Below are positions 37,499 through 49,034 of a DNA stretch of 64,000 nt, piece after piece. The position numbers and the translations under genes were made by a program. The notes beneath the pieces were generated by a model, which ran no database searches, had not been told where the DNA came from, and saw only the letters and a list, made by a program, of their open reading frames with translations. Location: contig NC_030679.2 of the NCBI RefSeq assembly GCF_000004195.4, positions 18,798,712 through 18,862,711 on the forward strand, given 5' to 3'. Position 1 is the first letter of the stretch. Each line of letters starts with the position of its first letter. The stretch comes from Xenopus tropicalis. Lineage: Eukaryota; Chordata; Amphibia; Anura; Pipidae.

Positions 37499-37680
37499 GC
37501 ATTTGTAATATCTGTGACATCTGACTTCATTCCACGCCTTGTGTATCAGTACATGTACAGTGAAAACGGCACCATGCATGGTTTCCTAAATCACACCCTT
37601 TCATATTTCAATGTTAGTCATCTAAAGCCTGGAACCCAACCAGAAAACTCCCAGTTTGCACAGAATGTTGAAATTTGCAG
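37499..37680 (+). CDS. ano2: ano2 coding exon: TM9 and glycosylated extracellular loop
   Basis: Sixty codons in phase 0 plus two bases of a split Arg codon. It starts [20 protein letters not shown] (TM9) and continues into the extracellular loop between TM9 and TM10. Three N-glycosylation sequons are visible in that loop: NGT, NHT and NVS. The exon ends NVEIC with AG left over. The acceptor is TCTCTCAG and the donor is GTAATG. The loop tail ([15 protein letters not shown]) is the most divergent part, as is usual in this family. Confidence 0.93.
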
Positions 37681-37980
37681 GTAATGTAATAAAATGAATC
37701 CCCACATGTATCAGCTTTACACATTCCCATTCTCATGGTCTTACTGTACTATCAAAGTATCATAATTATAAGCCAATGTGCCCTCTTCATTCCTTATGAG
37801 TAAGTGCTATTACGGGAAGATTAACCATTTTGCCCAACATTTACTGAAATGTGATTTTTTCAGTATAAATGTTTATGATGTGCTTTTCTCCCATATTTTA
37901 CTAAAACTATTGACCTTTAGGGTCATTGGTATTTTTATTTTAAGGGAGGGAGGCAGATCTAATTGGAAGAAAGGCTGAGT

Positions 37981-38111
37981 ATAAAAGCAGGGCCATATTT
38001 ATATATAGGCACCCTAGTTTCTGCAGAAATCTGGTGCTGGAGTGTGTGTGGTGGGTAGGATACGTGACATGGTGCTTTTGATGTCACTTGAGCGGAAGTG
38101 ACTTCACATGC
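37981..38111. other. sequence before the left 262-bp direct repeat
   Basis: Contains the inverted words GATGTCACTTGAGCGGAAGTGACTTC. It appears to be the pre-insertion flank of the CR1 target. Confidence 0.4.
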
Positions 38112-38373
38112 TGTGTGTGATGTCACTTACACAATCTGAGGGTGTAACGTACTAGTTAGGCAGGAACCTATATGAGGCCGCTAATGTATAATCTGTCTCT
38201 TACGGTAAAGCAGGGACACCCAGCTCTTTCTGGTCTTCACCAATGCCCTTTTGGGTCCCAGAAGTTTCTGCTGTGGTCCAAGCTGGGACCCTGCTAACGT
38301 GTAGAGTACAGATAAGAAAATATAAGGTACGGGCAAGGATCAGGCAAAATCATAGTGGAAAAACAGGCAAAGG
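38112..38373 (+). repeat. left copy of 262-bp direct repeat flanking CR1
   Basis: Runs from TGTGTGTGATGTCACTTAC to CAGGCAAAGG. It is identical to 42979-43240 except at two positions (A/C near 38129 and T/C near 38273), with no indel (constant offset 4867). It abuts the CR1 5' end directly. Confidence 0.95.
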
Positions 38374-38839
38374 CTTACTAACAGGCTGGTGGCTGGTTGA
38401 ATCAACTTGCTTTCATTTCAACTAAAAAGGGATAAGTATTCTTTACTAACTTTATCAAAACCATTGTGTTTTTTTAACTGTTGGGTTTTATTTATTTTTT
38501 TCATAAGTAATTGTTGTTTTTGGAGCTAATTTACAAAGTTTGTGGGATCCATAGGCTTACAGCAGGTTACATTCCCTTGTAATTACCCTCAGCTTGAGGA
38601 GGGTGGGGTTTGATTAGTTCACCTTTACAGACTGCATAAATAGAACCACAGGCACTCCAGTGGAGCTTGCTCTGGTGGTAGGTGCTCTTTAAGTGATTGC
38701 TCTTTAAGTGGGGGCTCTGTAAGTGGAGTTATAAACTCAGGAGTTACACACTAAGGGAGTTAAAAATAAGGTAAAACAAGGTATTTACTACAAGTCCTTA
38801 CACCTTTTTTTTTGTTTAACTGTTCTTGTAACTGGGAGT

Positions 38840-39826
38840 ATGAGTTGTAGCAACATTGAAGGTCTGACACAGTGCACAGTCTGCCACATGTATGCCGTTG
38901 TGGAACAACAGTTCCAAAGTGCATACCTCTGTTGTGGATGTGAGCGAATTGCCACTTTAGAGGCTCGTGTTAGAGTCCTAGAGGAACACGTTGCAACACT
39001 GCGTTCAATCAACAATCTTGAGAGGGGTCTCTTGTTAACTGAACAAGAACTAGTGGGGTCAGATAGTAGGTGGGGAGGGGAGCAGCAAAAGGATGATAGG
39101 GCAGTAAGCTGGGTGACAGTTAGAAAATCTAGTGTGGGGAAAAGGAAAAGGGAGGCTGCTCCAGGGTTTGCGCATCCCAACAGATTTGCCAGATTGTGTG
39201 AAGAAGATGGGAGTGTGAACTCTGGATTGGCAGTTCTAGGTGAGGCTGATCTCTCTAACAGCCGGAAGACCAGTTTCACTAGTAGTGGTGGGGAGGAGAG
39301 CAGAGCTAGGCCTAAGCAGATGGTGGTTATAGGGGATTCGATCATTAGGAAAGTGGACAGGGTAATCTGTCAAGCGGATCGCTTAAACCGGACAGTTTGC
39401 TGTCTTCCTGGTGCCAGGGTTCGGCATGTGGTTGATCGGGTTGACACATTATTGGGAGGGGCTGGGCAAGACCCGGCTGTCTTGGTACATATCGGTACTA
39501 ACGACAAAATGAACGGTAGGTGGGGGACTTTAAAGAGTGAGTTCAGGGATCTAGGCTCTAAGATTAGGCAAAGGTCCTCCAATGTCATTTTTTCGGAAAT
39601 TTTGCCGGTGCCGCGTGCAAGTTTAGGGAGACAGCGGGAGCTTAGGGAGCTAAATGCGTGGCTAAAGTCTTGGTGTAGGAAGGAAGGGTTTGGGTTCCTA
39701 GAGCACTGGGCTGACTTTTCCTTGGGGTACAATCTATACAGCCCTGACGGATTGCACCTCAATGGAAGGGGGTCTGCTGTGCTAGGGGAGAGAATGGTTA
39801 AGAGGTTGGAGGAGTGTTTAAACTAG
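38840..39826 (+). CDS. CR1 ORF1: zinc-binding/coiled-coil protein with SGNH esterase domain
   Basis: 328 residues with a good ATG. The N-terminus has cysteine pairs CTVC (about 12-15) and CCGC (about 32-35) that could bind zinc, then a coiled coil (ERIATLEARVRVLEEHVATL, about 36-55). A basic stretch KRKRE lies near residue 100. The C-terminal half is an SGNH/GDSL-type esterase: GDS at 165-167 (nucleophile Ser167), GTND at 219-222, and DGLH at 303-306 supplying catalytic Asp and His. In CR1 elements this protein binds RNA and forms the RNP; the role of the esterase is not settled. The frame overlaps the start of the ORF2 frame by a few codons. Confidence 0.92.
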   Translation: MSCSNIEGLTQCTVCHMYAVVEQQFQSAYLCCGCERIATLEARVRVLEEHVATLRSINNLERGLLLTEQELVGSDSRWGGEQQKDDRAVSWVTVRKSSVGKRKREAAPGFAHPNRFARLCEEDGSVNSGLAVLGEADLSNSRKTSFTSSGGEESRARPKQMVVIGDSIIRKVDRVICQADRLNRTVCCLPGARVRHVVDRVDTLLGGAGQDPAVLVHIGTNDKMNGRWGTLKSEFRDLGSKIRQRSSNVIFSEILPVPRASLGRQRELRELNAWLKSWCRKEGFGFLEHWADFSLGYNLYSPDGLHLNGRGSAVLGERMVKRLEECLN

Positions 39827-41166
39827 ACAAGGGGGGGGTGGGTGAGCTAGAATTCCATGGGAAAATCAGTGTAGACGGGGTAGGGGGACTAGCAAAGGGT
39901 TGTGAGGGAGGAGTGAGGGGGGCATATAGTTTATCAGATAAGGAGCTTCCGTTACAAGGAAAGCAGTCTCATAATTGCCTTAGCTCTAATTCTCCCTTAG
40001 CTAATGTAAACATCAGAGGGAGAAGTAATCATCTCCGCTGCATGCTGGCTAATGCATGTAGCTTGTCGGGTAAATTAGGGGAGCTGCAAGCTATTGCATG
40101 TATTGAAAATTATGATTTAATAGGTATCACTGAGACCTGGTGGGATGATAAATGCGACTGGGCTGCGAATTTAAATGGTTATACACTTTTTAGGAGGGAC
40201 AGAGAGATTAAAAAGGGTGGAGGGGTTTGTCTTTACGTAAAGTCAGACTTAAAGCCATGTAATAAAGACATTACCAATGAAAACGTTGAATCTCTTTGGG
40301 TAGAAATTTCAGTAGGGCTGAAGGTCACAAAGAAAATGATCATTGGTGTATGCTATAAACCACCCCGTATAGATGAGGGGGATGAGGCCCAGCTATTGTT
40401 GCAAATGGAGGAGGCTTCAAAACTGGGTCAAGTTGTTGTTATGGGGGACTTTAATTATCCGGACATTGACTGGAGTAATGGGGTGGCTAAGTCAGAAAAA
40501 GCTAGTAGGTTTGTAAATATGCTAAATGACAACTTTTTATTTCAGGCGGTTCAAGAACCCACTAGGAATGACGCTATTTTGGACCTGGTGATTTCTAATA
40601 ATAATGAACTCATCTCTAACATTTGTGTGGGTGAGCATTTGGGGAACAGTGATCACAACATGGTCTCCTTTGAGATAATGCTGCAGAGACAGCGCTATAA
40701 GGAAGTAACTAATACGCTTAATTTTAGATGTGCAGACTTTGCCAGTATAAGGGCATCTCTGCAATGTGTCAACTGGGAAAGGCTTTTCATGGGGTTAGAC
40801 ACAGAAGGAAAATGGAACATCTTTAAAACATTGCTTTGTAGGTATACACAACAGTATATCCCCCTTGTAAGCAAGGAGAGGCATCGCAAAGCAAAACCTT
40901 TATGGCTGAATAAAAGTGTTATTGTAGAGGTTGGTAAGAAAAAACGTGCTTTTAGGGCATTCAAGTTAGCTGGGACAGCGGAAACTTTCATCAGGTACAA
41001 GGAAGCAAATAAAGCATGCAAAAAAGCTATCAAGCAAGCTAAAATAGAAATGGAAAGGGATATTGCTGCTAGGAGTAAAAAGAATCCTAAATTATTTTTT
41101 AATTATGTGAATAGTAAAAAAATGAAGCAAGAAGGGGTGGGAACTTTATTATCACGGGGGGGGTAA
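39814..41166 (+). pseudogene. CR1 ORF2, part 1: AP-like endonuclease and linker
   Basis: Open frame of 450 codons in the CR1 ORF2 position. It has no ATG at its 5' end: the first in-frame ATG is at 40042, just before the endonuclease fold (MLANACSLSG). Endonuclease motifs, counted from 39814: ETWWD (107-111), GDFN (211-214) and SDH (279-281), the catalytic Asp/His pair. This enzyme nicks the DNA target for target-primed reverse transcription. The linker that follows ends at a TAA at 41164, caused by a frameshift in the 8-G run at 41156-41163. It is the same gene as 41168-42838. The start may depend on reinitiation after the ORF1 stop; this is inferred from the overlap. Confidence 0.88.
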
Positions 41167-41167
41167 G

Positions 41168-42838
41168 TTGGTTGATGAGAACGGGGAAAAAGCTGAAATT
41201 TTGAACTCTTATTTTTCATCTGTCTATACATCTGAGGAGCCAGATAATGAAGGCTTCCCTTGTAATATGCCCAGTTCTAGTAATTTAGCTACTGGCGCAT
41301 GGGTCACTCGGGAGGAAATTCAAAAGAGACTTGAACATGTAAAGGTAAACAAAGGTCCAGGGCCGGATGGGATTCATCCCAGGGTATTATATGAGCTGAG
41401 CGCTGTGATTGCCAATCCTCTTCACATAATTTTTCAGGATTCATTGATGTCTGGCATGGTGCCAAGAGACTGGCGGATTGCTAATGTGGTGCCGTTATTT
41501 AAAAAGGGATCCCGTTCTCAGCCTGAAAACTATAGGCCTGTTAGTCTGACATCAGTAGTAGGAAAACTTTTGGAAGGGGTAATAAGGGATAGGGTACTTG
41601 AATACATTGCAGTTCACAATACTATTAGTTTGTGCCAGCATGGTTTTATGCGTAACAGATCTTGCCAGACTAATTTAGTCGCCTTTTATGAGGAGGTGAG
41701 CAGGAACCTTGATGCTGGAATGGCAGTTGATGTCATCTACTTGGACTTTGCTAAAGCGTTTGATACAGTACCTCACAGAAGGTTAATGATCAAATTAAGG
41801 AATATTGGCCTAGAACATAATATTTGTAATTGGATAGAGAACTGGCTGAAGGATAGAGTACAAAGAGTGGTTGTAAATGGAACATTTTCTAATTGGACCA
41901 GTGTGGTTAGTGGAGTACCGCAGGGGTCAGTCCTTGGGCCTTTGCTTTTTAACTTGTTTATTAATGACCTGGAGGTGGGCATAGACAGTACTGTTTCTAT
42001 TTTTGCTGATGACACTAAATTGTGCAAAACTATAAGTTCCATGCAGGATGCTGCTGCTTTGCAGAGTGATTTGACAAAATTAGATAACTGGGCAGCAAAC
42101 TGGAAAATGAGGTTCAATGTTGATAAGTGCAAAGTTATGCACTTTGGTAGAAATAATATAAACGCAAACTATCTACTGAATGGTAGTGTGTTGGGGGTTT
42201 CCTTAATGGAGAAGGATCTAGGGGTTTTTGTTGATAACAAGTTGTCTAATGCCAGGCAGTGTCATTCTGTGGCTACTAAAGCAAATAAAGTGCTGTCTTG
42301 TATAAAAAAGGGCATTGACTCAAGGGATGAGAACATAATTTTGCCCCTTTATAGGTCCCTGGTAAGGCCTCACCTTGAGTATGCAGTGCAGTTTTGGGCT
42401 CCAGTCCTTAAGAAGGATATTAATGAGCTGGAGAGAGTGCAAAGACGTGCAACTAAACTGGTTAAGGGGATGGAAGATTTAAGCTATGAGGTTAGACTGT
42501 CGAGGTTGGGGTTGTTTTCTCTGGAAAAGAGGCGCTTGCGAGGGGACATGATTACTCTGTACAAGTACATTAGAGGGGATTATAGGCAGTTGGGGGATGT
42601 TCTTTTTTCCCATAAAAACAATCAACGCACCAGAGGTCACCCCTTTAGATTAGAGGAAAGGAGCTTCCATTTGAAGCAGCGTAGGTGGTTTTTCACGGTG
42701 AGGGCAGTGAGGTTGTGGAATGCCCTTCCTAGAGATGTGGTAATGGCAGATTATGTTAATGCCTTTAAGAGGGGCCTGGATGAGTTCTTGATCAATCAGA
42801 ATATCCAAGGCTATTGTGATACTAATATCTACAGTTAG
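41168..42838 (+). pseudogene. CR1 ORF2, part 2: reverse transcriptase and C-terminal domain
   Basis: 556 codons continuing ORF2 in the frame one base over. RT motifs in order: GPDGIHPRVL (palm entry), RPVSLTSVVGKLLE, HGFMRNRSCQTN, YLDFAKAFDTVPH with catalytic D193, GVPQGSVLGPLLFNLFINDL, and FADD at 279-282 with the catalytic Asp pair. A basic C-terminal domain follows (RLRGDMITLYKYIRGDY). Every motif is intact. The single lesion separating it from the endonuclease part is a length change in a G homopolymer, so it could be a real mutation or an assembly error. Confidence 0.9.
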
Positions 42839-42978
42839 TACTAGTGGTTGTATTTATAGTTATGTATGTGAGTGTATAGATTGGTAGGTGTGGGTTGTGT
42901 GTGCTGGGTTTACTTGGATGGGTTGAACTTGATGGACACTGATCTTTTTTCAACCCTATGTAACTATGTAACTATGTA

Positions 42979-43240
42979 TGTGTGTGATGTCACTTCCACA
43001 ATCTGAGGGTGTAACGTACTAGTTAGGCAGGAACCTATATGAGGCCGCTAATGTATAATCTGTCTCTTACGGTAAAGCAGGGACACCCAGCTCTTTCTGG
43101 TCTTCACCAATGCCCTTTTGGGTCCCAGAAGTTTCTGCTGCGGTCCAAGCTGGGACCCTGCTAACGTGTAGAGTACAGATAAGAAAATATAAGGTACGGG
43201 CAAGGATCAGGCAAAATCATAGTGGAAAAACAGGCAAAGG
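42979..43240 (+). repeat. right copy of 262-bp direct repeat flanking CR1
   Basis: Second copy of 38112-38373, starting immediately after the CR1 ATGTAACT tail. The sequence beyond it (TCAAGGCGAGCAACTAGGAA) continues the pre-insertion locus. Confidence 0.95.
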
Positions 43241-43722
43241 TCAAGGCGAGCAACTAGGAACGTTGTCAGGAAACAGGCCGAAATAAAAAACCAGAAATTC
43301 AAAGTAAAACAGGCTTAAGAAACTGATACAACCAGAAACCAGTTTGGAATGAGAAATCAGTCTAAATAGGCAGTTTTTGGCTGCAAAACAATAAAGGAAA
43401 TGAGGAAAATACAAGGCTTCATTGTTTAAAAGGCTTCATTGTGCTTAACTGTGTATGAACTGTGTATGACAAACGTCATCGCACATGCACAGTTGCTCAT
43501 CACCATTTACAAGGATGCGCAACTGCACACAAGCAGAATGGATTTCCAGTGCGCGTCTGCCGGCCGGCGTGACCTAAGGTACGAGACCGCACTATGGTGG
43601 CACTGGACCTAAAAACAGCACTGTATACATTTTTGCAGTGATTTGAAATGTCTTTCTCTAAAACTTATAAATTCAAATTAAGGCCTTCAAAACTAAAATG
43701 TTTGATATTTATTAAGCACAAA

Positions 43723-43951
43723 AAATCGCTTCTCCAAAAAATTTGCGAAACTTTCAAAAGATTCACGAAATAGTGAAAAATGTCACGCGTCAAAAAAAAC
43801 TATGCACACAACATTTTTGTTTGATCAGTCAATTTTTTTGCAAATTTTTCAATGGTTAATTTCATCATCCATTTTTCAAAACAATCCACCAATGGCGAAA
43901 GGAGGAAATTCAGTGCAAATCCATGCCTGGGGAATTATTTCGCCCATCACA
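43723..43951 (+). mobile_element. hAT-type MITE, 5' end missing
   Basis: Contains ATTTGCGAAACTTTCAAAAG, GTCACGCGTCAAAAAAAACT, CCACCAATGGCGAAAGGAGG and ends TTTCGCCCATCACA. It lies directly against the next element, so the two may be nested. Confidence 0.7.
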
Positions 43952-43952
43952 A

Positions 43953-44231
43953 CTTGTGAGCAACATGTTGCTCTCCAACATCTTGGCTATTGTTCCCAAT
44001 GTTCCCGAAGCAGGTGCTTATTTAAGAATTCCTGGTTTGGAGGCAAGTTTTGGTTGCATAAAAACACGGTGTAAAGCAAAACAGAGCCTTCTGTAGGCTG
44101 CCAGTCCACATAGGGGCTACTAAATAGCCAATCATAGCTCTTATTTGGTACCCCAGGAACTTTTTTCATGCTTGTGTTGTTCCCCAAGTCTTTTAACATT
44201 TGACTGTGGCTCACAAAGAAAGTTACCCCTG
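43953..44231 (+). mobile_element. hAT-type MITE, second copy of the 15630 family, left end missing
   Basis: Matches 15655-15938 (GAGCAACATGTTGCTC, GGCAAGTTTTGGTTGCATAA, AGAGCCTTCTGTAGGCTGCC) and ends GTTACCCCTG. The left terminus is lost where the previous MITE ends. Confidence 0.78.
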
Positions 44232-46079
44232 TTCTAGACAAAGGAACATACACTACAGTTGCTGCCCATAACTTGGAACCAAAAAATAATACCTAATGGA
44301 TTTTCTGGACATAATAAAAACAGAAGAGAGGTTAAAATGCTAAGTGGGGCAGGTTTTTGTAAAAGTATAAGGCAAAATAGAAAATCTTTATCATAATTTA
44401 AAAACCTAAACATGATGGGACCCAAGGTACAAAATAGTCCAATAAAATAGTCCATCAGCTCCAATAACATTCTATACCATATGTTGTTGTTCTAAAATTT
44501 AATTATAATTCACATTTTATAGCCTGCCATTTGCCCTAAAGTAAACCAGCAGTAACACAGATTTTTATTTTGTTGATCAAAGTAACACCAAGTATTTGTT
44601 TGTAAAGTCTTTGAGGTTTCAAATTGAGTCCCATGGGAGAAAAGCACTTTAATGGAGCAGCCCAGTTGTTTTTGCATAAATAATATACAAGTATATTTAA
44701 CATGTGGGGAATGCAGATACAATGCCTGAGGTGTCCTTGCTTGAAAGATCTGTTCTTTCAGGGCCCTATTTTCAAAATTCCACATGTCAACTTTCCTTTC
44801 AGTCACCATTGTTTGGTGTCACACGAAGTCTGAAAGGAACTCACGCAACATATTATCTAGCCGCCCCCCCAAAAAACTTTTTAACTAGTGATAATTCAGG
44901 AGAGAATCCCTTGTTACATTAATAATGGTTTGCAAAGATTATAGCTTATTCATAGAGTATTTTTTTCAAAACAACACCAGGATGGGTTAAATCTTAATGT
45001 CATATTTAATGTGTAACCAGGAAATTGTTATTTGGTATCCAATAGTTCCATCTGTTTTAGGGGGAAAATTGCAATTGTAGCTGTACTGTATTAGTGACGG
45101 GTAGAAAAAAAAGACATAAGCCTCTGTGATTAGGTGTAAAAAGCTTTATTGTGTCTGGGTACTGTAATGGGCTACCAGCAGTAATATAAACGTAAAAGAA
45201 TGCTTAGATGATCTCATATAGCGCCAGCTTTTAGGTGCTAGCCAATTATTACAATATATAGATACAGTATTTATAGGTGCTAAAATTACAAGGAGTTCAG
45301 AGATTATCAACAGAGCATTACTTGGTGGAGGAAAAAGATTTCACTTTTTACATTTACTTTTATGTGACAACTCTATAAGAACATTATTCCATTTACCTAG
45401 GTCCATTATAATAGAAAATACTTTTGGTATTGCCATGTAATGTAATAAAAGGTGCAGTGTTAGCAGTTCTGCCGTAGTAACCAATCAGATTCTAGCTTTT
45501 AAACACGCTGATCAATAAAGTCTAATCTGCTAATTGGAACCAATAGTCTTGTCTAGCTTCAGGTTTAAATAGGTTTTTTGACTCTATGATGGCAAAAGGG
45601 GACAGCAGGCCCTCCTGTATAGGAGAAAATCGAGGTTTCATATGTGGAAGAGAGTGCTACAGTAGCCATGAATGGAAAAAAACTGCTTTTCTTGGGTAGA
45701 CATATAAACCAGACTTTTTTTATATGGTATAAATAAAGAAACCTCTGATGTATTAAAAGTCTGATAGTTGATAATAATTTATTGCTCTTAAAACAATTAA
45801 AAAAATATAAAAAATTATCCTATATTGATCCCCTCAAATCAGACATACAAAACTGGCTGGCCAGAAAATAATACAATCTAAAAAAGTTATAAATAAGCAG
45901 GAACCTCTGTTGGATCAAAATGCATCCATATAAATTCATTAAAAAGTCTCTTTATGAAAATTCATGAATATTCTCTCAATAATATTTAATAAAGAGAAAA
46001 AACAGTGTTCATGTCAAGGAAATTTCATTATATCCAGGTCTAATACATTTTTTAAAAAATGTCCCTTAAGTATGTGGTA

Positions 46080-46470
46080 GAGTGTGCCAGGGGTATTTCG
46101 AACCCAGTCCATGAACCGCACCGATCCCCAGCTCGTGTGGGGTATCCAGACCCTTGTATCAAGGTGTAATCCGGGGTGATCTCCTTACCCCTCCCAAAAA
46201 AGTTTGCATTCACCGCACTAATTCCCTACAAAGAATTGGAAAGCTCTCATCAAATCCTCCAATGGGGTTCCTTTGTTGGCACCTGGTCTTGGGGTTCTCT
46301 GTTTACTGGTGTGTCCTGCAGAATTCCTCTACCCCTGTTAATGGCACCTCACTCCCACCATAACAAGATGGTGCCAGCCTAATCCAATGTGTGCGTTCCA
46401 CTCTGGAGCGCACTCTCACAGTCCGATCGCTCCACACTTATTCAAGGCACCGAGAGAGACCTGTAGTTAT
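46080..46470. other. C-rich block of unknown nature
   Basis: A GC-richer, compositionally distinct stretch in AT-rich intron, from GTGCCAGGGGTATTTCG to TTCAAGGCACCGAGAGAG. Two short overlapping open frames (46154-46363, 46176-46382) show no family match. It may be part of an unrecognised retroelement. Confidence 0.3.
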
Positions 46471-48265
46471 TATTAATTTTAATAATCATTTATTACTAAA
46501 TACTAAATTGCACTACGTGTATGTTTACTGTACTGTATGTATATTTTTATATATATATATATATGCAGCAGTTTACATTTTCCAACATCATTAATGTAAA
46601 GGTCTGTTCCAGTAACTATCTTCTCAACTAGAAAAAACAAATTCACTCAAAATAAGTAAATAAAACAGAGAAAAAGAACAAAAGTATTCACAGTGTTAGT
46701 TATTCTTAGTAGGGAAAGCACTAGAATTACAAATGCAATTAGAACTATTGCACCTCTGGCAGAGAGGCCTTTAGTTCCCTCACTAATGACAGTAATTTAC
46801 AAAATGTAACTCGGGAATTTTATAGTGACATATGCCTTAATGGAGACCGCATCTGATGGGTTTCCAAAGTACCATTAAACCGCAATCTTCCTAACACCCA
46901 AATGACACGTCTGCTAAGGTTGTTCCAGAAAAAGAATTTAGCATTAATGCAATCAAGGCAAAAAGCTGGTGTTTTTTCTCTTTTTGTTGGTAAAACCTGA
47001 CATGCTCTGGAGAATTAGAGAAGAGACGAAAATCTCCATTAATAAGAACTTTTTACTGTTCTTTAGTAACAGCCAAAGTAAAGTCATTTCTCAACAAAGC
47101 CCATGTGCTTAATGTCTTTATACTAAGTTTCATAATAAATGTACTTTTATTGTGTGGGAATCAGATAAGTTTTTGTGTTAAATACGGCCTATAACATTTG
47201 TATTAAGCAGGGAGTATGAACAAGTCCTTTAGTGCACCCCACGTCACTTGGACCTAGGGTCCAAGAACCTGGCAATGAAATAAAATTCACTAAACTGCAA
47301 TATATATTTACTAAATCATATTCCCAAATAGTGTTGTGAACGATGGTTTGGAAATCTGATACTAGGGACAAAGCACAGCACCTGTGGGTGGAAGGCAAGC
47401 CATGGCATTGCTGCCTGCAATAGGGCAAGCAGTAAGTTTTAAGGTTCATGAATTTTAGTGGTTGGGTAGGGGGTGGGATCTATACATTCCTTGAGTTGAC
47501 ACTTTTGGAGTGCAGAAACCTGTGACTATTTTTCAAAGTGCAAGGTAATGATGAATTCATGGCAGATTGTGTTAGATAAAACTTCCAGGTTTTAATTTTT
47601 TTTTTAAATACAATTAGATGAGCGAGACACAAAGGAATCACAATACTAGAACTCAATCAGATTTACAAAATAGCAAGGTGATTGGTTGCCCAAGGAAAGA
47701 GATTTCAGAATATTGCAAAATGTGTGGGTTAAGAGTTCTAAAAGCTAGTGGGGTTGAAAGAATGAAAGTGTAAAAAAATATAGTTAGATAGCAGGATCTG
47801 GTACTGCAGCTTCATTAGCACAGTTTTAAATAAAATGAAAAATCAATAAGGTTCAGTAGATTCCTACAGTATTTTTGTTTTTCAAAACTCTGCTTCCTAA
47901 ACAAAAATATAAATACAGATCGAAAAAGCAATGTACTTCCATATCTATCCATTTTAATAGATAATTCAACTCAACCAAGTGCAGTTATATGCGTTGAACT
48001 GGGCTGCCAGGATACCAGGAAAACTCGCAGTAGGCACAGGTGCCAGTCGACCCTTCTACTTCTAACCATTTGGTCTTTAGTTTTCATTCCCTATTTCTGT
48101 ATGGGAACAAAGAGACTAAATAGATAGAATAATAGATTATAGTATGTAAAGGGAAAGAGACTAGGAGAATAAAGAGTTTGAACTAATTTGCACAGTGAGC
48201 CTATGGTCTGAGACTTTTGGTCAGCCCCTGGCTAAGGTGCCAGGGTCCAATGCTGGTGCTGGGGT

Positions 48266-48569
48266 TAGTGATGAGCAAATCTTTGCTTTTTGCTTCGCCC
48301 AAAAATTTGCAAATCTTTTAAAATGCGAAATGTCACGCGTCAGAATCTTTCGACAATTCTTTTGATGAGAAAGACAATCCTTTTTGGCCCAAGACAATTC
48401 TATTGATGAGAGAGACAATTCTTTTTGATGCTCGCAGCAATTCTTTTGACACAGGCGTCAATTTTTTGACGTGCAGTGAATTTTTCCGCGGCCAATTTTG
48501 TTCTGCCAATGGCAAAACACTATAATTCGGCACAATTCCATGCCTGCTGAATTTTTTCACCCATCCCTA
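48266..48569 (+). mobile_element. hAT-type MITE, near-complete copy
   Basis: Starts TAGTGATGAGCAAATC and ends TTTTTTCACCCATCCCTA. The flanking words GCTGGGGT (48258-48265) and GCTGTGGT (48570-48577) agree at 7 of 8 positions. The interior has a short AGACAATTCTTTTGATG tandem array. Confidence 0.8.
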
Positions 48570-48989
48570 GCTGTGGTGCCTTATGTGCACCATGTGGTAC
48601 CAAACAAAGTTTGCTCCCTCTATGGGTTATTCATAGCTCAAAAGTAATTTAGTAATTAGATTAAACACTCTATAATGCTTACATGCAATTACATGGAGAT
48701 GCCTTTTCCAGTCGCCAAGACATGACTTAGTCAGCACCCAGGCCTTGTGGATTTGAAGCATAACAATCCTGAACACAATCTATTTTTAACTACACAAACC
48801 TCCAGTACAATGTCTCATCATGGAAATGTAAAGGGAACTTAGATGTCACTACTGTATAAAAGGCACAGTAGGGCAATAATTTCATAATTCACAACTGCTG
48901 AAAATATAAGAATATAAGTAACCATGAGGGAACAGAACTTTCAATAACTTGGGCACCAGTAGTTCTTAAAGCTAATGCCACAAGGGGCT

Positions 48990-49034
48990 GATTCTCGGGC
49001 TGCGGATAACACAGGTTAAGAATCAGCCCCTACT
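48990..49034. repeat. short perfect-ended palindrome
   Basis: AGGGGCTGATTCT and AGAATCAGCCCCT are inverted around a 24-bp spacer. Probably the termini of a deleted MITE. Confidence 0.55.

Larger units (their letters stand above)
38374..42978 (+). mobile_element. full-length CR1 retrotransposon (4.6 kb)
   Basis: Non-LTR retrotransposon of the CR1 clade. The order is a 5' UTR of about 466 bp, ORF1 (38840-39826), ORF2 (39814-42838, broken by one frameshift), and a 3' UTR with GGTTGAACTTGATGGACAC ending in ATGTAACT repeats (about 42956-42978). The 5' UTR has short repeats GTGCTCTTTAAGTG / TTGCTCTTTAAGTG / GGCTCTGTAAGTG. The element is intact apart from the frameshift, so it is young. It lies in the sense direction of ano2. 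The other CR1 pieces in the window (3211, 7952, 20183) are shorter and older relatives. Confidence 0.93.

Noticed and set aside
38788..39762. Antisense open frames over CR1 ORF1 (185 and 130 codons)
   Set aside because: They are shadows of the ORF1 frame, which has the esterase motifs.
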